Positions 25,550 through 35,020 are shown, counted from the stretch's first letter. The stretch is 64,000 nt of DNA from a bacterium D16-51 (GCA_003612285.1 RAYE01000013.1:1-64000); one strand, 5' to 3'. Made by a program: numbers and translations. Notes: generated by a model not told the origin, from the sequence alone.

Positions 25550-25783
25550 ATGGAGTAATGGTATTTTGGGTGATACCGCAGATAACAACATGATATGACC
25601 CTGGAAATTGTAGAATAAATAGACGGATATGGAGGATTCGTCGAAATGTAAGAGTTTTTTTGGATTGTAATTCCTTTCGCTGTAAGCATATAATTTTACT
25701 GTAAAAGTAAAGCCAAGCGGGCATCAACTTTGGAAAACCTGTCCCCGTATAAATTGGTTGCGAAAAGCAGAAAGGGAGGCACA

Positions 25784-26578
25784 ATGCAAATCGTTAAGGT
25801 ATTACTGGTGGATGATAACAAAAGAATCGTTAATTTACTAAGGGAAGCTCTGACAAAAGAAGATGATATAGAAGTGGTAGGGACTGCAGCAGATGGGGAG
25901 GAAGCCCTTAAATTGATTCATTTGCTAAAACCGGATGTAGTGCTGCTTGACCTTATTATGCCAAAGATAGATGGGCTGGGGGTAATGGAGCGTTTGAGGA
26001 AAAGTGAAGGGAGCGCTGAACTTCCCAAAATTATTATAGTTTCTGCTGTTAGCCAGGAAAGCGTTACAGAAAATGCATTTGCATTAGGTGCAGCTTATTA
26101 TATCTTGAAACCCTTTGACACGAGGGTGGTGGTGTCGAGGGTTAAGGCGGTAGGCGTCCATGGGGAAAAGGACAATAAAGTAATTAACACGGTTTTTGAG
26201 AATAAGAAGCCGGAATATGAAAGTTCTCTGGAAGCAGATGTTACAAATATAATCCATGAAATAGGCGTGCCAGCCCATATCAAAGGATATCAGTATCTCA
26301 GGGATGCTATTATAATGGCAGTAAATGATGGGGAAATGTTAGGTTCTATTACAAAAAGGCTTTATCCAACAATTGCCAAGAACCATAAAACGACTTCCAG
26401 CAGGGTGGAACGGGCAATCCGCCATGCGATTGAAGTAGCGTGGAGCCGTGGTAAAATGGATACGATTGAGGAGCTTTTTGGATATACTGTTAGTTCCCGG
26501 AAAGGGAAACCGACAAATTCAGAGTTTGTCGCATTGATTGCTGATAAAATTCGTTTGGAATATAAAATGAGGGCATAG
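25784..26578 (+). CDS. spo0A: Sporulation master regulator Spo0A
   Basis: Spo0A is the phosphorylated response regulator that starts sporulation. The receiver domain has VLLVDDN near the N-terminus, the phospho-acceptor aspartate in [10 protein letters not shown] near residue 55 and the lysine in YILKPFD. The C-terminal effector domain carries [19 protein letters not shown] and the recognition helix [17 protein letters not shown], the most conserved part of Spo0A. ATG 25784 follows AAAGGGAGG; the earlier frame start adds non-family residues. About 140 bases upstream, CGTCGAA at 25639-25645 differs by one base from a 0A box (TGTCGAA), which would allow autoregulation. Confidence 0.97.
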   Translation: MQIVKVLLVDDNKRIVNLLREALTKEDDIEVVGTAADGEEALKLIHLLKPDVVLLDLIMPKIDGLGVMERLRKSEGSAELPKIIIVSAVSQESVTENAFALGAAYYILKPFDTRVVVSRVKAVGVHGEKDNKVINTVFENKKPEYESSLEADVTNIIHEIGVPAHIKGYQYLRDAIIMAVNDGEMLGSITKRLYPTIAKNHKTTSSRVERAIRHAIEVAWSRGKMDTIEELFGYTVSSRKGKPTNSEFVALIADKIRLEYKMRA

Positions 26579-26730
26579 CGGTTAAAAAATAGCGAAAAAG
26601 TCCTTTGCATAGAAGCTTTTTTCTAGTATAATAAATATAATGAAGTAATAATTATATTTGGAAAAACAGGCGATTGTGCATAGGCCGGCATTGTTTCGGC
26701 TGTATGGCAGTTGACATATCTTATGGGTAA

Positions 26731-26757
26731 AGGGCTGTATTGTTTACAGTTCCTAAA
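26731..26757. repeat. AGTTCCTAA palindrome before glgA
   Basis: AGGGCTGTA (26731-26739) pairs with TACAGTTCCT (26745-26754) with one mismatch, followed by AAAG. The palindrome ends four bases before the glgA ribosome binding site AAGGAGG. Confidence 0.6.
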
Positions 26758-26770
26758 GAAGGAGGTTTCT

Positions 26771-28207
26771 ATGAAGAATGTATTATTTGTGGCATCGGAA
26801 TGTGTGCCTTTTATCAAAACGGGGGGACTTGCGGATGTAGTTGGTTCTTTGCCAAAATATTTTGATAAAAAAGAGTTTGATGTACGGGTTATGATCCCAA
26901 AGTATGCCTGCATTCCGGAGGAGTGGAAGCAGAAGATGGAATATATAACGCACTTTTATATTGATTTGGCATGGCGGAAACAATATGTTGGAATTTTAGG
27001 GATGGAATATGAAGGGGTAAAATGCTATTTTATTGATAATGAATTTTATTTTTCAGGTTTCCAGCCATATGGAAATATCCATGAAGATATTGAAAAATTT
27101 GCTTTTTTCTGTAAAGCGTCTTTATCAGCGCTTCCAAGCCTGGAATTTCATCCTGATATTATTCACTGCCATGACTGGCAGACAGGCCTGATTCCTGTTT
27201 ATCTGAAGGACATGTTTAGTGAAAATCCTTTTTATAATGATATAAAAACAATAATGACAATACATAATCTGAAGTTCCAGGGAATCTGGAATTTGCAGAA
27301 GGTAAAAGATATTACAGGGCTAAAGCCGTATTTCTTTACATCGGATAAGCTTGAAGCATACGGTGACGCAAATTATTTAAAGGGCGGTATTGTATATGCA
27401 GATATGGTTACAACGGTAAGTGATTCTTATGCAGAGGAGATTAAGATGCCTTTCTATGGGGAGCATCTGGATGGATTGATGCGTGCGCGCAGCAACTGTC
27501 TGGAGGGGATTGTAAACGGCCTGGATTATAATGAATACAACCCGGAGACAGACCCGATGATATTTGCAAATTATAATATCAAGAATTTCCGTAAGGAAAA
27601 GATAAAAAATAAGCGCGGGCTGCAAAGAGAGCTTGGGCTTGCTGAAGACGATAAGAAGTTTATGGTGGGGATTGTTTCAAGGCTGACAGACCAGAAAGGT
27701 TTTGATTTAATTGATTATGTGATTGAAGAAATCTGTGCAGAAGATACGCAGCTGGTTGTGCTTGGAACTGGGGAAGAGCGTTATGAGAATTTATTCCGCC
27801 ATTTTGAGTGGAAATACCATGACAGGGTTTCAGCGAATATATTCTATTCTAATGAGCGCTCCCATAAGATTTATGCTGCCTGTGATGCTTTCCTGATGCC
27901 GTCTCTGTTTGAACCATGCGGGCTTTCCCAGTTAATGAGCCTCCGCTATGGGACTGTGCCAATTGTCCGTGAAACAGGCGGGCTCCGTGATACAGTAGAA
28001 CCATATAATGAGTATGAAGGGACGGGGACAGGATTTTCTTTCTGTAATTATAATGCGCATGAGATGCTGCAGACAATCCGCTATGCGAAGGATGTTTATT
28101 ATAACAGGAAGAGGGAATGGAACAAGATTATTGACCGTGGCATGGCAAAGGATTTCTCATGGAACAATTCTGCTGGAAGATATGCAAATTTGTATAACAG
28201 GTTATAG
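26771..28207 (+). CDS. glgA: Glycogen synthase GlgA
   Basis: GlgA transfers glucose from ADP-glucose to the growing alpha-1,4-glucan. The 478-residue protein has the GT5 start VLFVASECVPFIKTGGLADV with the KTGGL ADP-glucose site, HCHDWQTGLIP, TIHNLKFQG, GIVNGLDYNEY, and the C-terminal catalytic region ending MPSLFEPCGLSQLMS, with YGTVPIVRETGGLRDTV after it. The length is normal. ATG 26771 follows AAGGAGG. It is placed between spo0A and a pseudouridine synthase, not with other glg genes. Together with malQ and the phosphoglucomutase gene elsewhere in the window it supports an alpha-glucan storage pathway. Confidence 0.96.
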   Translation: MKNVLFVASECVPFIKTGGLADVVGSLPKYFDKKEFDVRVMIPKYACIPEEWKQKMEYITHFYIDLAWRKQYVGILGMEYEGVKCYFIDNEFYFSGFQPYGNIHEDIEKFAFFCKASLSALPSLEFHPDIIHCHDWQTGLIPVYLKDMFSENPFYNDIKTIMTIHNLKFQGIWNLQKVKDITGLKPYFFTSDKLEAYGDANYLKGGIVYADMVTTVSDSYAEEIKMPFYGEHLDGLMRARSNCLEGIVNGLDYNEYNPETDPMIFANYNIKNFRKEKIKNKRGLQRELGLAEDDKKFMVGIVSRLTDQKGFDLIDYVIEEICAEDTQLVVLGTGEERYENLFRHFEWKYHDRVSANIFYSNERSHKIYAACDAFLMPSLFEPCGLSQLMSLRYGTVPIVRETGGLRDTVEPYNEYEGTGTGFSFCNYNAHEMLQTIRYAKDVYYNRKREWNKIIDRGMAKDFSWNNSAGRYANLYNRL

Positions 28208-28210
28208 AAA

Positions 28211-28963
28211 ATGGAGAATAAGGCAGTGCGTTTGGATAAGTATTTAGCACATGCCGGTATGGGAACCCGTTCGGAAGTAAAGAAGTTAATTCGTTCCGGA
28301 CGGGTTCTTCTTAATGGTGTGTTGGCAAAAAAAGCGGAAGAAAAGGTATCGGACAGTTCTGTAGTGATAGTGGACGGGGCTGAAATTTCTCTGGAAGAAT
28401 ATCAATATTATATGTTGAACAAGCCTGCTGGCGTGGTATCTGCAACGCAGGATCCCATGGACAGGACAGTTGTGGATTTAATTACCTGCCTGCATCATAA
28501 AGAACTGTTTCCGGTTGGGCGTCTGGATAAAGATACCGAAGGGCTTTTGCTTCTGACGGATAACGGTGCTTTGGCGCATCAGCTTTTATCGCCTGCCAGG
28601 CATGTAAGCAAAACATATTTGGTGTATGCAGAAGGGGAGCTTACAAAGGAGGATGCGCTGCTTTTGGAAAATGGGATGGATATTGGTGATAAAATGCCTA
28701 CCAGGCCGGCAAAAACAGCCAATATATCTTATCATGAAATGTCAGGGAAGGAAGGTAAATCTATGCAGACAAGGCTGGAACTGACAATTACAGAAGGGCG
28801 GTACCATCAGATAAAAAGAATGTTTGCGAAAATTGGCAAGCCGGTGCAATATTTAAAACGCCTCTCAATGGGCAGCCTGGAGTTGGATGCGTCCCTGTCT
28901 CCCGGGGAGTTCCGCAGGTTGACAGAGGAAGAAATTAACAGTATTTTAAACTATCTGGCCTGA
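28211..28963 (+). CDS. rRNA pseudouridine synthase (RsuA/RluB family)
   Basis: The 250-residue protein has an N-terminal S4 RNA-binding domain (VRLDKYLAHAGMGTRSEVKKL). The catalytic domain has the active aspartate in PVGRLDKDTEGLLLLT near residue 100 and the later ITEGRYHQIKRMF motif. It isomerises a specific uridine in rRNA. The PTRPAKTANI segment is more like RsuA (16S) than RluB (23S), but the choice is not secure. The gene starts three bases after the glgA stop, so the two are co-transcribed. A strong terminator follows. Confidence 0.92.
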   Translation: MENKAVRLDKYLAHAGMGTRSEVKKLIRSGRVLLNGVLAKKAEEKVSDSSVVIVDGAEISLEEYQYYMLNKPAGVVSATQDPMDRTVVDLITCLHHKELFPVGRLDKDTEGLLLLTDNGALAHQLLSPARHVSKTYLVYAEGELTKEDALLLENGMDIGDKMPTRPAKTANISYHEMSGKEGKSMQTRLELTITEGRYHQIKRMFAKIGKPVQYLKRLSMGSLELDASLSPGEFRRLTEEEINSILNYLA

Positions 28964-28974
28964 TAATGCGGAAC

Positions 28975-29010
28975 TTAAAAAACCAGAAAACATTGTTTTC
29001 TGGTTTTTTA
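28975..29010 (+). terminator. Terminator after the pseudouridine synthase gene
   Basis: TTAAAAAACCAGAAAAC and GTTTTCTGGTTTTTTAA form a near-perfect stem with a short ATT loop. A and T tracts on both sides allow bidirectional use, and on the other strand it ends tRNA-Thr transcription. Confidence 0.9.
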
Positions 29011-29083
29011 AGCTGAAAAAGGGACTTGAACCCTCGACCCCTTCATTACGAGTGAAGTGCTCTACCAACTGAGCTATTTCAGC
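29011..29083 (-). tRNA. tRNA-Thr (anticodon CGT)
   Basis: On the - strand the sequence folds into a full cloverleaf. The acceptor is GCTGAAA/TTTCAGC, the D arm is AGCTC-AGTTGGTA-GAGC, the anticodon stem is CTTCA/TGAAG with loop CTCGTAA (anticodon CGT, reads ACG) and the T arm contains GGTTCAAGTCC. The 3' CCA is not encoded. I see no integrase or repeated tRNA end nearby to suggest use as an integration site. Confidence 0.95.
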
Positions 29084-29144
29084 ACTGGTAATTATTTTAT
29101 AATAATATTGCTGAAAGGTCAAGTGTTTTTTTCAAGGTTTTTCA

Positions 29145-30791
29145 TTATACCATTAGTCCGCTTTTTTCTTTGCTTTTTTCAATCTGCTTATTCAGGCCGG
29201 TAAACGGTTTTTTCAGAAGAAGCCCAATCAATATAGAAAGGATGGCGAACGGGGCGAGCTGCAGGAGTGATATCAGGTAATCATTCTGGTACATACCACT
29301 GACGCATTCCCGCAGTGCAGTCATGCAGTAAGGGAATGGAAGGAATTGGTATACCTGCTGGTAAATCACCGGCAAAACTTCTTTTGGGAAGGTTCCGCCG
29401 GTTCCGGCCACTTGGATTACCATAATGACAACAGCAAGTGCTTCTCCGATATTCCCGAATACAAAAACTAATGTGTAAATCAGCAATGTAAAAATAAAGC
29501 TGCTGACAGCAGAGGCAAGCCAGAACAGAAATGGGTGAAGGCACTGGATTTCTAAAAAGAACAGGTTGCCGGCTACACAAATCAGTGTTTGTATCTGGCC
29601 TATCAGGAAAAATATAGCATAGCGTCCGAAATATTCCTGATATATTTTATAAGGTGTTTCGGAAGGGGGCGTTTTCACCTGGGTATGAATTATGGACACA
29701 AGGATAAGCGCGCCAACCCAGATTGCAAGTACTGTATAGAAGGACGCCATTCCAGAGCCATAATTTTTTGTCTGATAGACACGTTCTATTTTTAAGTTTA
29801 CAAGCGAGGAAAAATAGTCGCCGATCTTTTCAGGCTGGTTTTCTAAGACAGCAAGGATTTTTTGAAGAGACTCACTGTCATCCGCCCCGGTAAGTTCCTG
29901 CTTTATTTGGCGAATTGTGCCTTTTAAATCTTTTAAAAGGTTTTTTGATTGTTTTATGTTGCCGCTTCCCCGCTTTAAGACTTCTGCATAATCGGAGAGC
30001 CGTGTGTTTACTGATTGGACGCCGGAAATTTGCAGGGGGCTGCCAGAAAGCAGGGTAAAGTCCTCCTGTAAATCAGAAACCATCTTTTCAGAGAGCTTAT
30101 TTAAGGTCTGGATGGAATTTCTTGCGCTGTCTGCCGTATATTTTATAGCATCCAGGGAGGAAATATAGCGTTTTATATCTTTTTCGGCGGCCTCCAGGCC
30201 AGATAGGGCGGTAAGATAAAGAGAACCCTGTTCTTCGGCATTTTTTAAAGTGTCGCCAATTTCGCTGGCAATTTTAGTGAGCGTGCTGAAAACAGTGCGG
30301 TTAATCTGTGTTTCTACGGTACTTTGTGCTTTTGAAGTGATTTTAGTGGCAATTGCATTTTTCTTTTCATTTTCATAATATGCAATGGTTCCACCAGATA
30401 AATCTCCAGATGTGATGCCTGCAATGCTTTTGGTAAAGTCTTCCGGGATGATAAGCGCAGCATAATAATCTCCGTCGTAGACTCCATTCAGGGCAGTTCG
30501 TTCATCTTCTGGAAAGACCCAGCCAATTGTTTTATTTTCCCTAAGTGATTCTAAAATGGAGTTTCCGATACAAAGGCTGAGCTGGCTGACAGTAAATGGC
30601 TGGTCTTTTGACACAACTGCAATTTTCAGGTTAGAAGTGGCGTCTTCTTCGTAGGGGTTCCAGTTGGAGAAAATATTGAACCACGCATATAGGGAAGGAA
30701 GAGCGCAAAGCCCAATGACAAGGACGACTGCTACAACATTTTGAGAGATGTGACGGAAATCATTTTTTATAATTTTCCAGATATTTTTCAT
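29145..30791 (-). CDS. YhgE/Pip domain membrane protein (shorter copy)
   Basis: The 548-residue protein has an N-terminal membrane helix (VVAVVLVIGLCALPSLYAWF), the signature YAWFNIFSNWNPYE and a 270-residue extracytoplasmic helical region. It ends in a block of five or six membrane helices with the ABC-2-permease-like pattern (QVAGTGGTFPKEVLP, FPYCMTALRE). The family includes the phage infection protein Pip and resembles EsaA/YueB of type VII secretion. Its substrate is not established. It overlaps the upstream gene by 4 bases and is the last of three genes on the - strand. A longer paralogue is the first gene, suggesting a paired complex. Confidence 0.85.
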   Translation of the reverse strand: MKNIWKIIKNDFRHISQNVVAVVLVIGLCALPSLYAWFNIFSNWNPYEEDATSNLKIAVVSKDQPFTVSQLSLCIGNSILESLRENKTIGWVFPEDERTALNGVYDGDYYAALIIPEDFTKSIAGITSGDLSGGTIAYYENEKKNAIATKITSKAQSTVETQINRTVFSTLTKIASEIGDTLKNAEEQGSLYLTALSGLEAAEKDIKRYISSLDAIKYTADSARNSIQTLNKLSEKMVSDLQEDFTLLSGSPLQISGVQSVNTRLSDYAEVLKRGSGNIKQSKNLLKDLKGTIRQIKQELTGADDSESLQKILAVLENQPEKIGDYFSSLVNLKIERVYQTKNYGSGMASFYTVLAIWVGALILVSIIHTQVKTPPSETPYKIYQEYFGRYAIFFLIGQIQTLICVAGNLFFLEIQCLHPFLFWLASAVSSFIFTLLIYTLVFVFGNIGEALAVVIMVIQVAGTGGTFPKEVLPVIYQQVYQFLPFPYCMTALRECVSGMYQNDYLISLLQLAPFAILSILIGLLLKKPFTGLNKQIEKSKEKSGLMV

Positions 30792-31270
30792 GGATGCTTT
30801 TCCTCCTCTTCTTTTTCAGGAATCTGAGTCAGTAATTTATCCTTTTGCTCACCAGATAATGAAAGGCGGCGGGCAGAAAGAAGTTCTTCAATCCTTTTGC
30901 GGGGTGGAAGGCTTTCTTCCCACTGTTTTAGAAGTTCCAGGACAGATGATTCAAATTCATCAATTTTGCCGCCGATGAGGGGTTTTGCATCTGTGCCTGC
31001 ATTTTGTGTGATTTTTGCAATAAGTTCCTGCACCTGGAAATCCATATATTCAATATAAATCAAGTAGGCAGATATAATAAACATGGATATAATCCAAAGT
31101 GTCAGGAAAATAACTTTATTGCTGTCAGTCAGGAAAACAAGCGCCAGGAAAAAAAGCGGGACGAAAATAACGCATTTAATCCCTGTACGGATGCTTTTTA
31201 CATTTTTTTGGTGGAAGGCTTCTTGCTGTTGCAGAAGCTCCCTGTAAATTGAATTGTTTTTATTTTCCAT
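30788..31270 (-). CDS. Small two-helix membrane protein of the YhgE operon
   Basis: The 160-residue protein has a polar N-terminus, two membrane helices (CVIFVPLFFLALVFL and FLTLWIISMFIISAYLIYI) and a charged cytoplasmic C-terminal half with a helical LLKQWEESLPPRKRIEELL segment. I do not recognise a named family. ATG 31270 has GGAG seven bases upstream; the earlier in-frame ATG is weaker. It lies between the two YhgE/Pip genes with a 16-base gap upstream and a 4-base overlap downstream, so it probably works with both. Confidence 0.75.
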   Translation of the reverse strand: MENKNNSIYRELLQQQEAFHQKNVKSIRTGIKCVIFVPLFFLALVFLTDSNKVIFLTLWIISMFIISAYLIYIEYMDFQVQELIAKITQNAGTDAKPLIGGKIDEFESSVLELLKQWEESLPPRKRIEELLSARRLSLSGEQKDKLLTQIPEKEEEEKHP

Positions 31271-31286
31271 ACGAATCTCCATTTCT

Positions 31287-33416
31287 TTATAATAGTTCGC
31301 TGTCTTCCATGCGTTTCTCCACAAAGTGGTTCAGGTTTCGGAACGGCAGGCGGATAACAAGCCCAAGCATCAAAGCGGCAATGGCAAAAACCAGCAGCTG
31401 CGCCAGGTAAATAAAATAATCGTTCCCATTTAGCCCGCAGATTGCTTCACGCATGGCATTTATGGCATATGGGAATGGGAAGAAGATATGTATCTTCTGG
31501 TAAAACTCCGGTAAAATTTCAATCGGGTATGTTCCGCTGGAACCTGCTATCTGGATAACAACAAAAACAACAATCAGCGCTTTGCCAATATCCCCAAAGG
31601 AAACTGTAAAGGCATAGATAAAAAGCAAAAAAGTAAAACTGGTAACTGCGCAGGCAAACCAGAAATGCCTCGGATGGAGGCACTGTGTATGGAGCAGGCC
31701 GATATTTCCAAGTACTATAATTAAAGTCTGGACCTGCCCTAAAAGCAGGAAAAGCAAAAAACGTCCGCAAAAAAGTTCATGGGGCCTGGCACCTGGGAAT
31801 TTTTTTGCATCGGGGTTTACTTTTATCATAGAAACCAGGAAGATTCCGCCGACCCAGAGAGCCAGTGTTGTATAAAATGGTGTAACGCCGGAACCATAGT
31901 TTTCTACGGGGTAGATCTGTTCTGTTTTAATTGCAATTGGGGAAGCAAAAAATTTCCCATACCCTTCTGGGTTGCCCTGCATAAATGCAAGTACTTTATG
32001 CAGAAATTCGCTTTCTGTCAGGGAAGCAATCGTTGTATTAATTTCTGCAAGCTCGCCGGACGCCTGGCCTAATAAGTCTGACAGGGCAGAGAGGCTTTGG
32101 TCTGTAGAGGCAAGCCCGGATTTTGTCCCTGTCAGAAGCTGTTTTAGCAGATTGATATCTTCTACAATGCTTTCGGCGGCGTTAGATATATCATTTTGTA
32201 CCGTATTTGTCAGCTGTACGATTTCTTCTGCCAGGGGGCGGATTACATTTTGAAATGCATTTTCCAGCAAAGAGGCCGTCTGCAAAGCTTTTTCTTCCAG
32301 GGCAGATATGGCGGCTTTGGCTTTTGAAGACGCTTTATCTTTTATCGTGTCAATTTTACGGCTTCCGTTCTCTAACTGTTTTTCCAGAGTATTCAGATAA
32401 CTTTTTAACTGCTGCAGCTCGTTCCTTAATTCTGCTGCCTTTGACTGCAGGGCAGAATCTGCAGGAAGCCGGGACAGGGCATTTATCAGTTCGTCTATTG
32501 GCTGGGCGGCTTTATCCAACTGCGCAAGGGCTTTCTGGTAATAAGAGGATTTTACAGAAAAATCTACGGCCTCCTGCATTCTGTTCAGATAAGATGAAAC
32601 AGAGGACAGGGCAGTGGAAATATTGCTTGTTTTATCCCGCAAGCTGTACGCAAGGGAAGAAACGGAGGTTTGGCTCTGGCGTTCAGAAGCTTTTTGGCGG
32701 ACAGTCTGCGGAGACTGGCCAAGCTTATCTATGGCGCTGTCAATAGAGGAGGATAGTTTTTTATTGGCCGAAGCCAGCGCATCAATTGTTTTAGAGTATC
32801 CTTTGAGGTTTTTAGAAACGCCGGTCACTTTTTCCTGGAGGGTGGACAGCATATTTCCCTCCTGGATTTCTGCTGCAACAGCATTTTCCCTTTCAAAAAC
32901 TTTATTTACAAGGACGGATATGTACATCTGGTTAATATTATTTTGTAAAGTAGAAACGGCTGTATCTGTGATTTTTGTAGCAACAGAATTCTTTTTTTCA
33001 TTTTCGTAATATGTAACCTCAGGGCGTTTTAAGCCTTGAAGGAAACCATTATACATGCATTCAGAAAAATTTTCCGGTAAAACGACGGCGGCATAATATT
33101 CCCCACTGTATACGCCGTTTTTTGCTTTTTCTGCCGTTGTATTTACCCAGTGGATGCTTTTATTTTTTTTCAGGGTTTCAAGGATTTCATCGCCTGCTAT
33201 TGTTTTATTGCCTTCTGCGTCTGTATAACCGCTGTCATTAGAGGCGGCGGCAATTTTTATGTTATTAGTGCTTCCGTAAGGGTCCCAGTTGGAGTAAATG
33301 TTAAACCATGCATAAAGCGCAGGAAGGAAGCATAATCCAATAGTGATTATTAAGACATAGAAGTTGTGGGTTAGCGCTTTTATATCAGAAATAAATATTT
33401 TTTTAATCATATCCAT
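31287..33416 (-). CDS. YhgE/Pip domain membrane protein (longer copy)
   Basis: The 709-residue protein has the same plan as its shorter paralogue: first helix with ALYAWFNIYSNWDPYGSTN, a long extracytoplasmic region (about residues 60-490), then a C-terminal multi-helix block with IQIAGSSGTYPIEILPEFY and FPFPYAINAMREAICG. The extracytoplasmic part is about 160 residues longer and largely coiled coil, rich in Ser, Ala, Leu and Gln. Such a rod could cross the cell wall. ATG 33416 has AAGAAGG upstream. It is the first gene of the three-gene operon, divergent from the AlbA_2 gene at 33587. Confidence 0.87.
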   Translation of the reverse strand: MDMIKKIFISDIKALTHNFYVLIITIGLCFLPALYAWFNIYSNWDPYGSTNNIKIAAASNDSGYTDAEGNKTIAGDEILETLKKNKSIHWVNTTAEKAKNGVYSGEYYAAVVLPENFSECMYNGFLQGLKRPEVTYYENEKKNSVATKITDTAVSTLQNNINQMYISVLVNKVFERENAVAAEIQEGNMLSTLQEKVTGVSKNLKGYSKTIDALASANKKLSSSIDSAIDKLGQSPQTVRQKASERQSQTSVSSLAYSLRDKTSNISTALSSVSSYLNRMQEAVDFSVKSSYYQKALAQLDKAAQPIDELINALSRLPADSALQSKAAELRNELQQLKSYLNTLEKQLENGSRKIDTIKDKASSKAKAAISALEEKALQTASLLENAFQNVIRPLAEEIVQLTNTVQNDISNAAESIVEDINLLKQLLTGTKSGLASTDQSLSALSDLLGQASGELAEINTTIASLTESEFLHKVLAFMQGNPEGYGKFFASPIAIKTEQIYPVENYGSGVTPFYTTLALWVGGIFLVSMIKVNPDAKKFPGARPHELFCGRFLLFLLLGQVQTLIIVLGNIGLLHTQCLHPRHFWFACAVTSFTFLLFIYAFTVSFGDIGKALIVVFVVIQIAGSSGTYPIEILPEFYQKIHIFFPFPYAINAMREAICGLNGNDYFIYLAQLLVFAIAALMLGLVIRLPFRNLNHFVEKRMEDSELL

Positions 33417-33586
33417 TGTAACCTTCTTTCTGTTGTTAAACTGAACTTTAATCCAGCCGGATGGGAATCTGGCTTCATATATAATTTTACAATTATGTTT
33501 GCCTTTTGTCTATATCTTGTTTTGGGGATAGAATATGGATATTTTGGATTGGTTATGGTATGATAAATTTGGAGGGAGGGAAGAAG

Positions 33587-34287
33587 ATGACACTTGAAGA
33601 AATTAGGCATGGGGAATCAGAAAATATAGAGTTTAAAGTTCAGCTTCCTGACGACAGTAAAAAATATATGAAAACAATTGTTGCATTTGCAAATACAGCA
33701 GGCGGAAAATTGATAATTGGGATAGACGATAAAACAAAGGATGTTATCGGTGTTGATTCAAAATCAGTGTTTCAGATTATGGATAGAATTGCAAATGCTG
33801 TTTCAGATATGTGTGTGCCGCAAATTGTCCCTGATATTACATTTCAGACAATAGAAGGGAAATGCGTTGTTCACTTTCGTGTTAATTTTTACCGCTCTAT
33901 AGAGCAAGACAGGGCTGGCGTAGTTAATGTAAAAACTGGCATAGAAAGTGATGGGACTGGAATAGAAAGCAGGGAAACTGTTATAGAAAAAGGCAGGACT
34001 GGCATAGAAAGTATGGAAACTGGTATAGAAAAAGCTGATAATGGTGTAGAGATTTTACCGAAATTGTCAAATACAGAAAAAAAGTGGTGGAACTGATTTT
34101 AGAAAATCCGCAAATTACACAGGATAAAATTGCCGGTGCACTCGCAATGTCAAAAAATGGTGTTCGTTATGTTATGGAGAAGTTAAAGGAAAAAGGGCTT
34201 CTTATGAGGAAAGGCTCTACAAAAAAGGGGATATGGATTATAAACTGTGAAGGACTGGAGGGGAGAAATAAATGGCAGGAACAGTAG
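33587..34287 (+). pseudogene. AlbA_2 (Schlafen-like) protein with frame disruption at A AAA AAG
   Basis: The first frame (33587-34096) has the AlbA_2 domain: LEEIRHGESENIEFKVQL, then IVAFANTAGGKLIIGIDD and a beta strand VVHFRVNFYRS. Six 7-residue repeats follow (TGIESxx type). At 34078-34084 the sequence A AAA AAG lies in frame and is followed by TGG TGG AAC TGA. A -1 shift there continues as VVELILENPQITQDKIAGAL, a winged-helix domain usual at the C-terminus of this family, to 34287. The central part normal for the family is missing. Either a base is lost from the A tract or a programmed -1 shift joins the parts. The start has GGAGGGAGGG upstream. Confidence 0.75.
33935..34060 (+). repeat. 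Six 21-bp tandem repeats in the AlbA_2 gene
   Basis: The units encode TGIESDG, TGIESRE, TVIEKGR, TGIESME, TGIEKAD and NGVEILP. At DNA level most contain ACTGGNATAGAAA. They keep the frame and join the AlbA_2 domain to the C-terminal part. Copy number could vary between strains. Confidence 0.8.
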
Positions 34288-34997
34288 TTCATCTTTTAGT
34301 GGCGGAAAAACTTTTGGCAAAGCTTGGCAGGAAGTGCTGGCGGTATACATTTAATGGAATGCCGGAATTTTGCCCGGATTATTTTATTGCAGGCAATATC
34401 TGCCCGGATGGGATTATGGCGCGCCGGGGCTATCAGCGTGACATGAAACTCCACACCCATTTCCGGGATGGGATTCCTGATGGGAGTTTTGATAAGGATG
34501 GGATGGTACAGCTTTTTGAGACACGGATGATGCAGTTTTGGAGGGAGCATGAGGCAGATGAAAGGGAATGCGTAGGGCTGTATCTTGGGTATATCACCCA
34601 TATGATGACGGATGAACGTTTTATTTTAGAAGAACGCCCTAAGTTTTTCCGAAATATCTCTGTGACTGGGCTGACACAGAAGGATGCAGAAACATTTGTG
34701 CGCTTTAATAAGGAGACAGATCTTGTGGATTTCCAACTGCTCCGGGAATTTCCTGAACTACAGGAGGCAAAAAGGGCATTGGAGCGTGTGCCGGAATACG
34801 AGATTAAGGGAATGGTAACAATGGAAGAACTTACGGCAAGCCGTAAGTGGATTCTGGACTATTTTTTTGTGCGGGAACACACGAAAGAAACCGCCCATTT
34901 TTTAGAATATGGCAGTATGGTGCAGTTTATTGAGGAAATTGTGGAAGAGATTTCAGGACGGCTGTTTACAGAGGGGTATCTTGCAGCAGATGCCTAA
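34272..34997 (+). CDS. Zinc-dependent phospholipase C-like family protein
   Basis: The 241-residue protein is all-helical with the family's histidine/aspartate ligands: VVHLLVAEKL near the start, FIAGNICPDG, LHTHFRDG and LGYITHMMTDERF near residue 115. These residues form a metal centre in phospholipase C from Clostridium and Bacillus. The intracellular homologues common in Lachnospiraceae have no signal peptide, as here, and their substrate is unknown. ATG 34272 overlaps the end of the AlbA_2 C-terminal frame and follows GGAGGGGAG. A bidirectional terminator separates it from gdhA. Confidence 0.82.
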   Translation: MAGTVVHLLVAEKLLAKLGRKCWRYTFNGMPEFCPDYFIAGNICPDGIMARRGYQRDMKLHTHFRDGIPDGSFDKDGMVQLFETRMMQFWREHEADERECVGLYLGYITHMMTDERFILEERPKFFRNISVTGLTQKDAETFVRFNKETDLVDFQLLREFPELQEAKRALERVPEYEIKGMVTMEELTASRKWILDYFFVREHTKETAHFLEYGSMVQFIEEIVEEISGRLFTEGYLAADA

Positions 34998-35020
34998 GCG
35001 GAGAGGATAGCAGACAAACA

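Noticed and set aside
29011-29083. tRNA-Thr as an integration site
   Set aside because: No duplicated tRNA 3' end and no integrase gene nearby.
32207-32746. 179-codon + strand frame opposite the longer YhgE gene
   Set aside because: No start signal and no conserved motif; the - strand gene is clearly real.
33935-34060. CRISPR-like array
   Set aside because: The 21-bp units are contiguous, in frame and without spacers, so they are coding tandem repeats. No CRISPR array is seen in the window.
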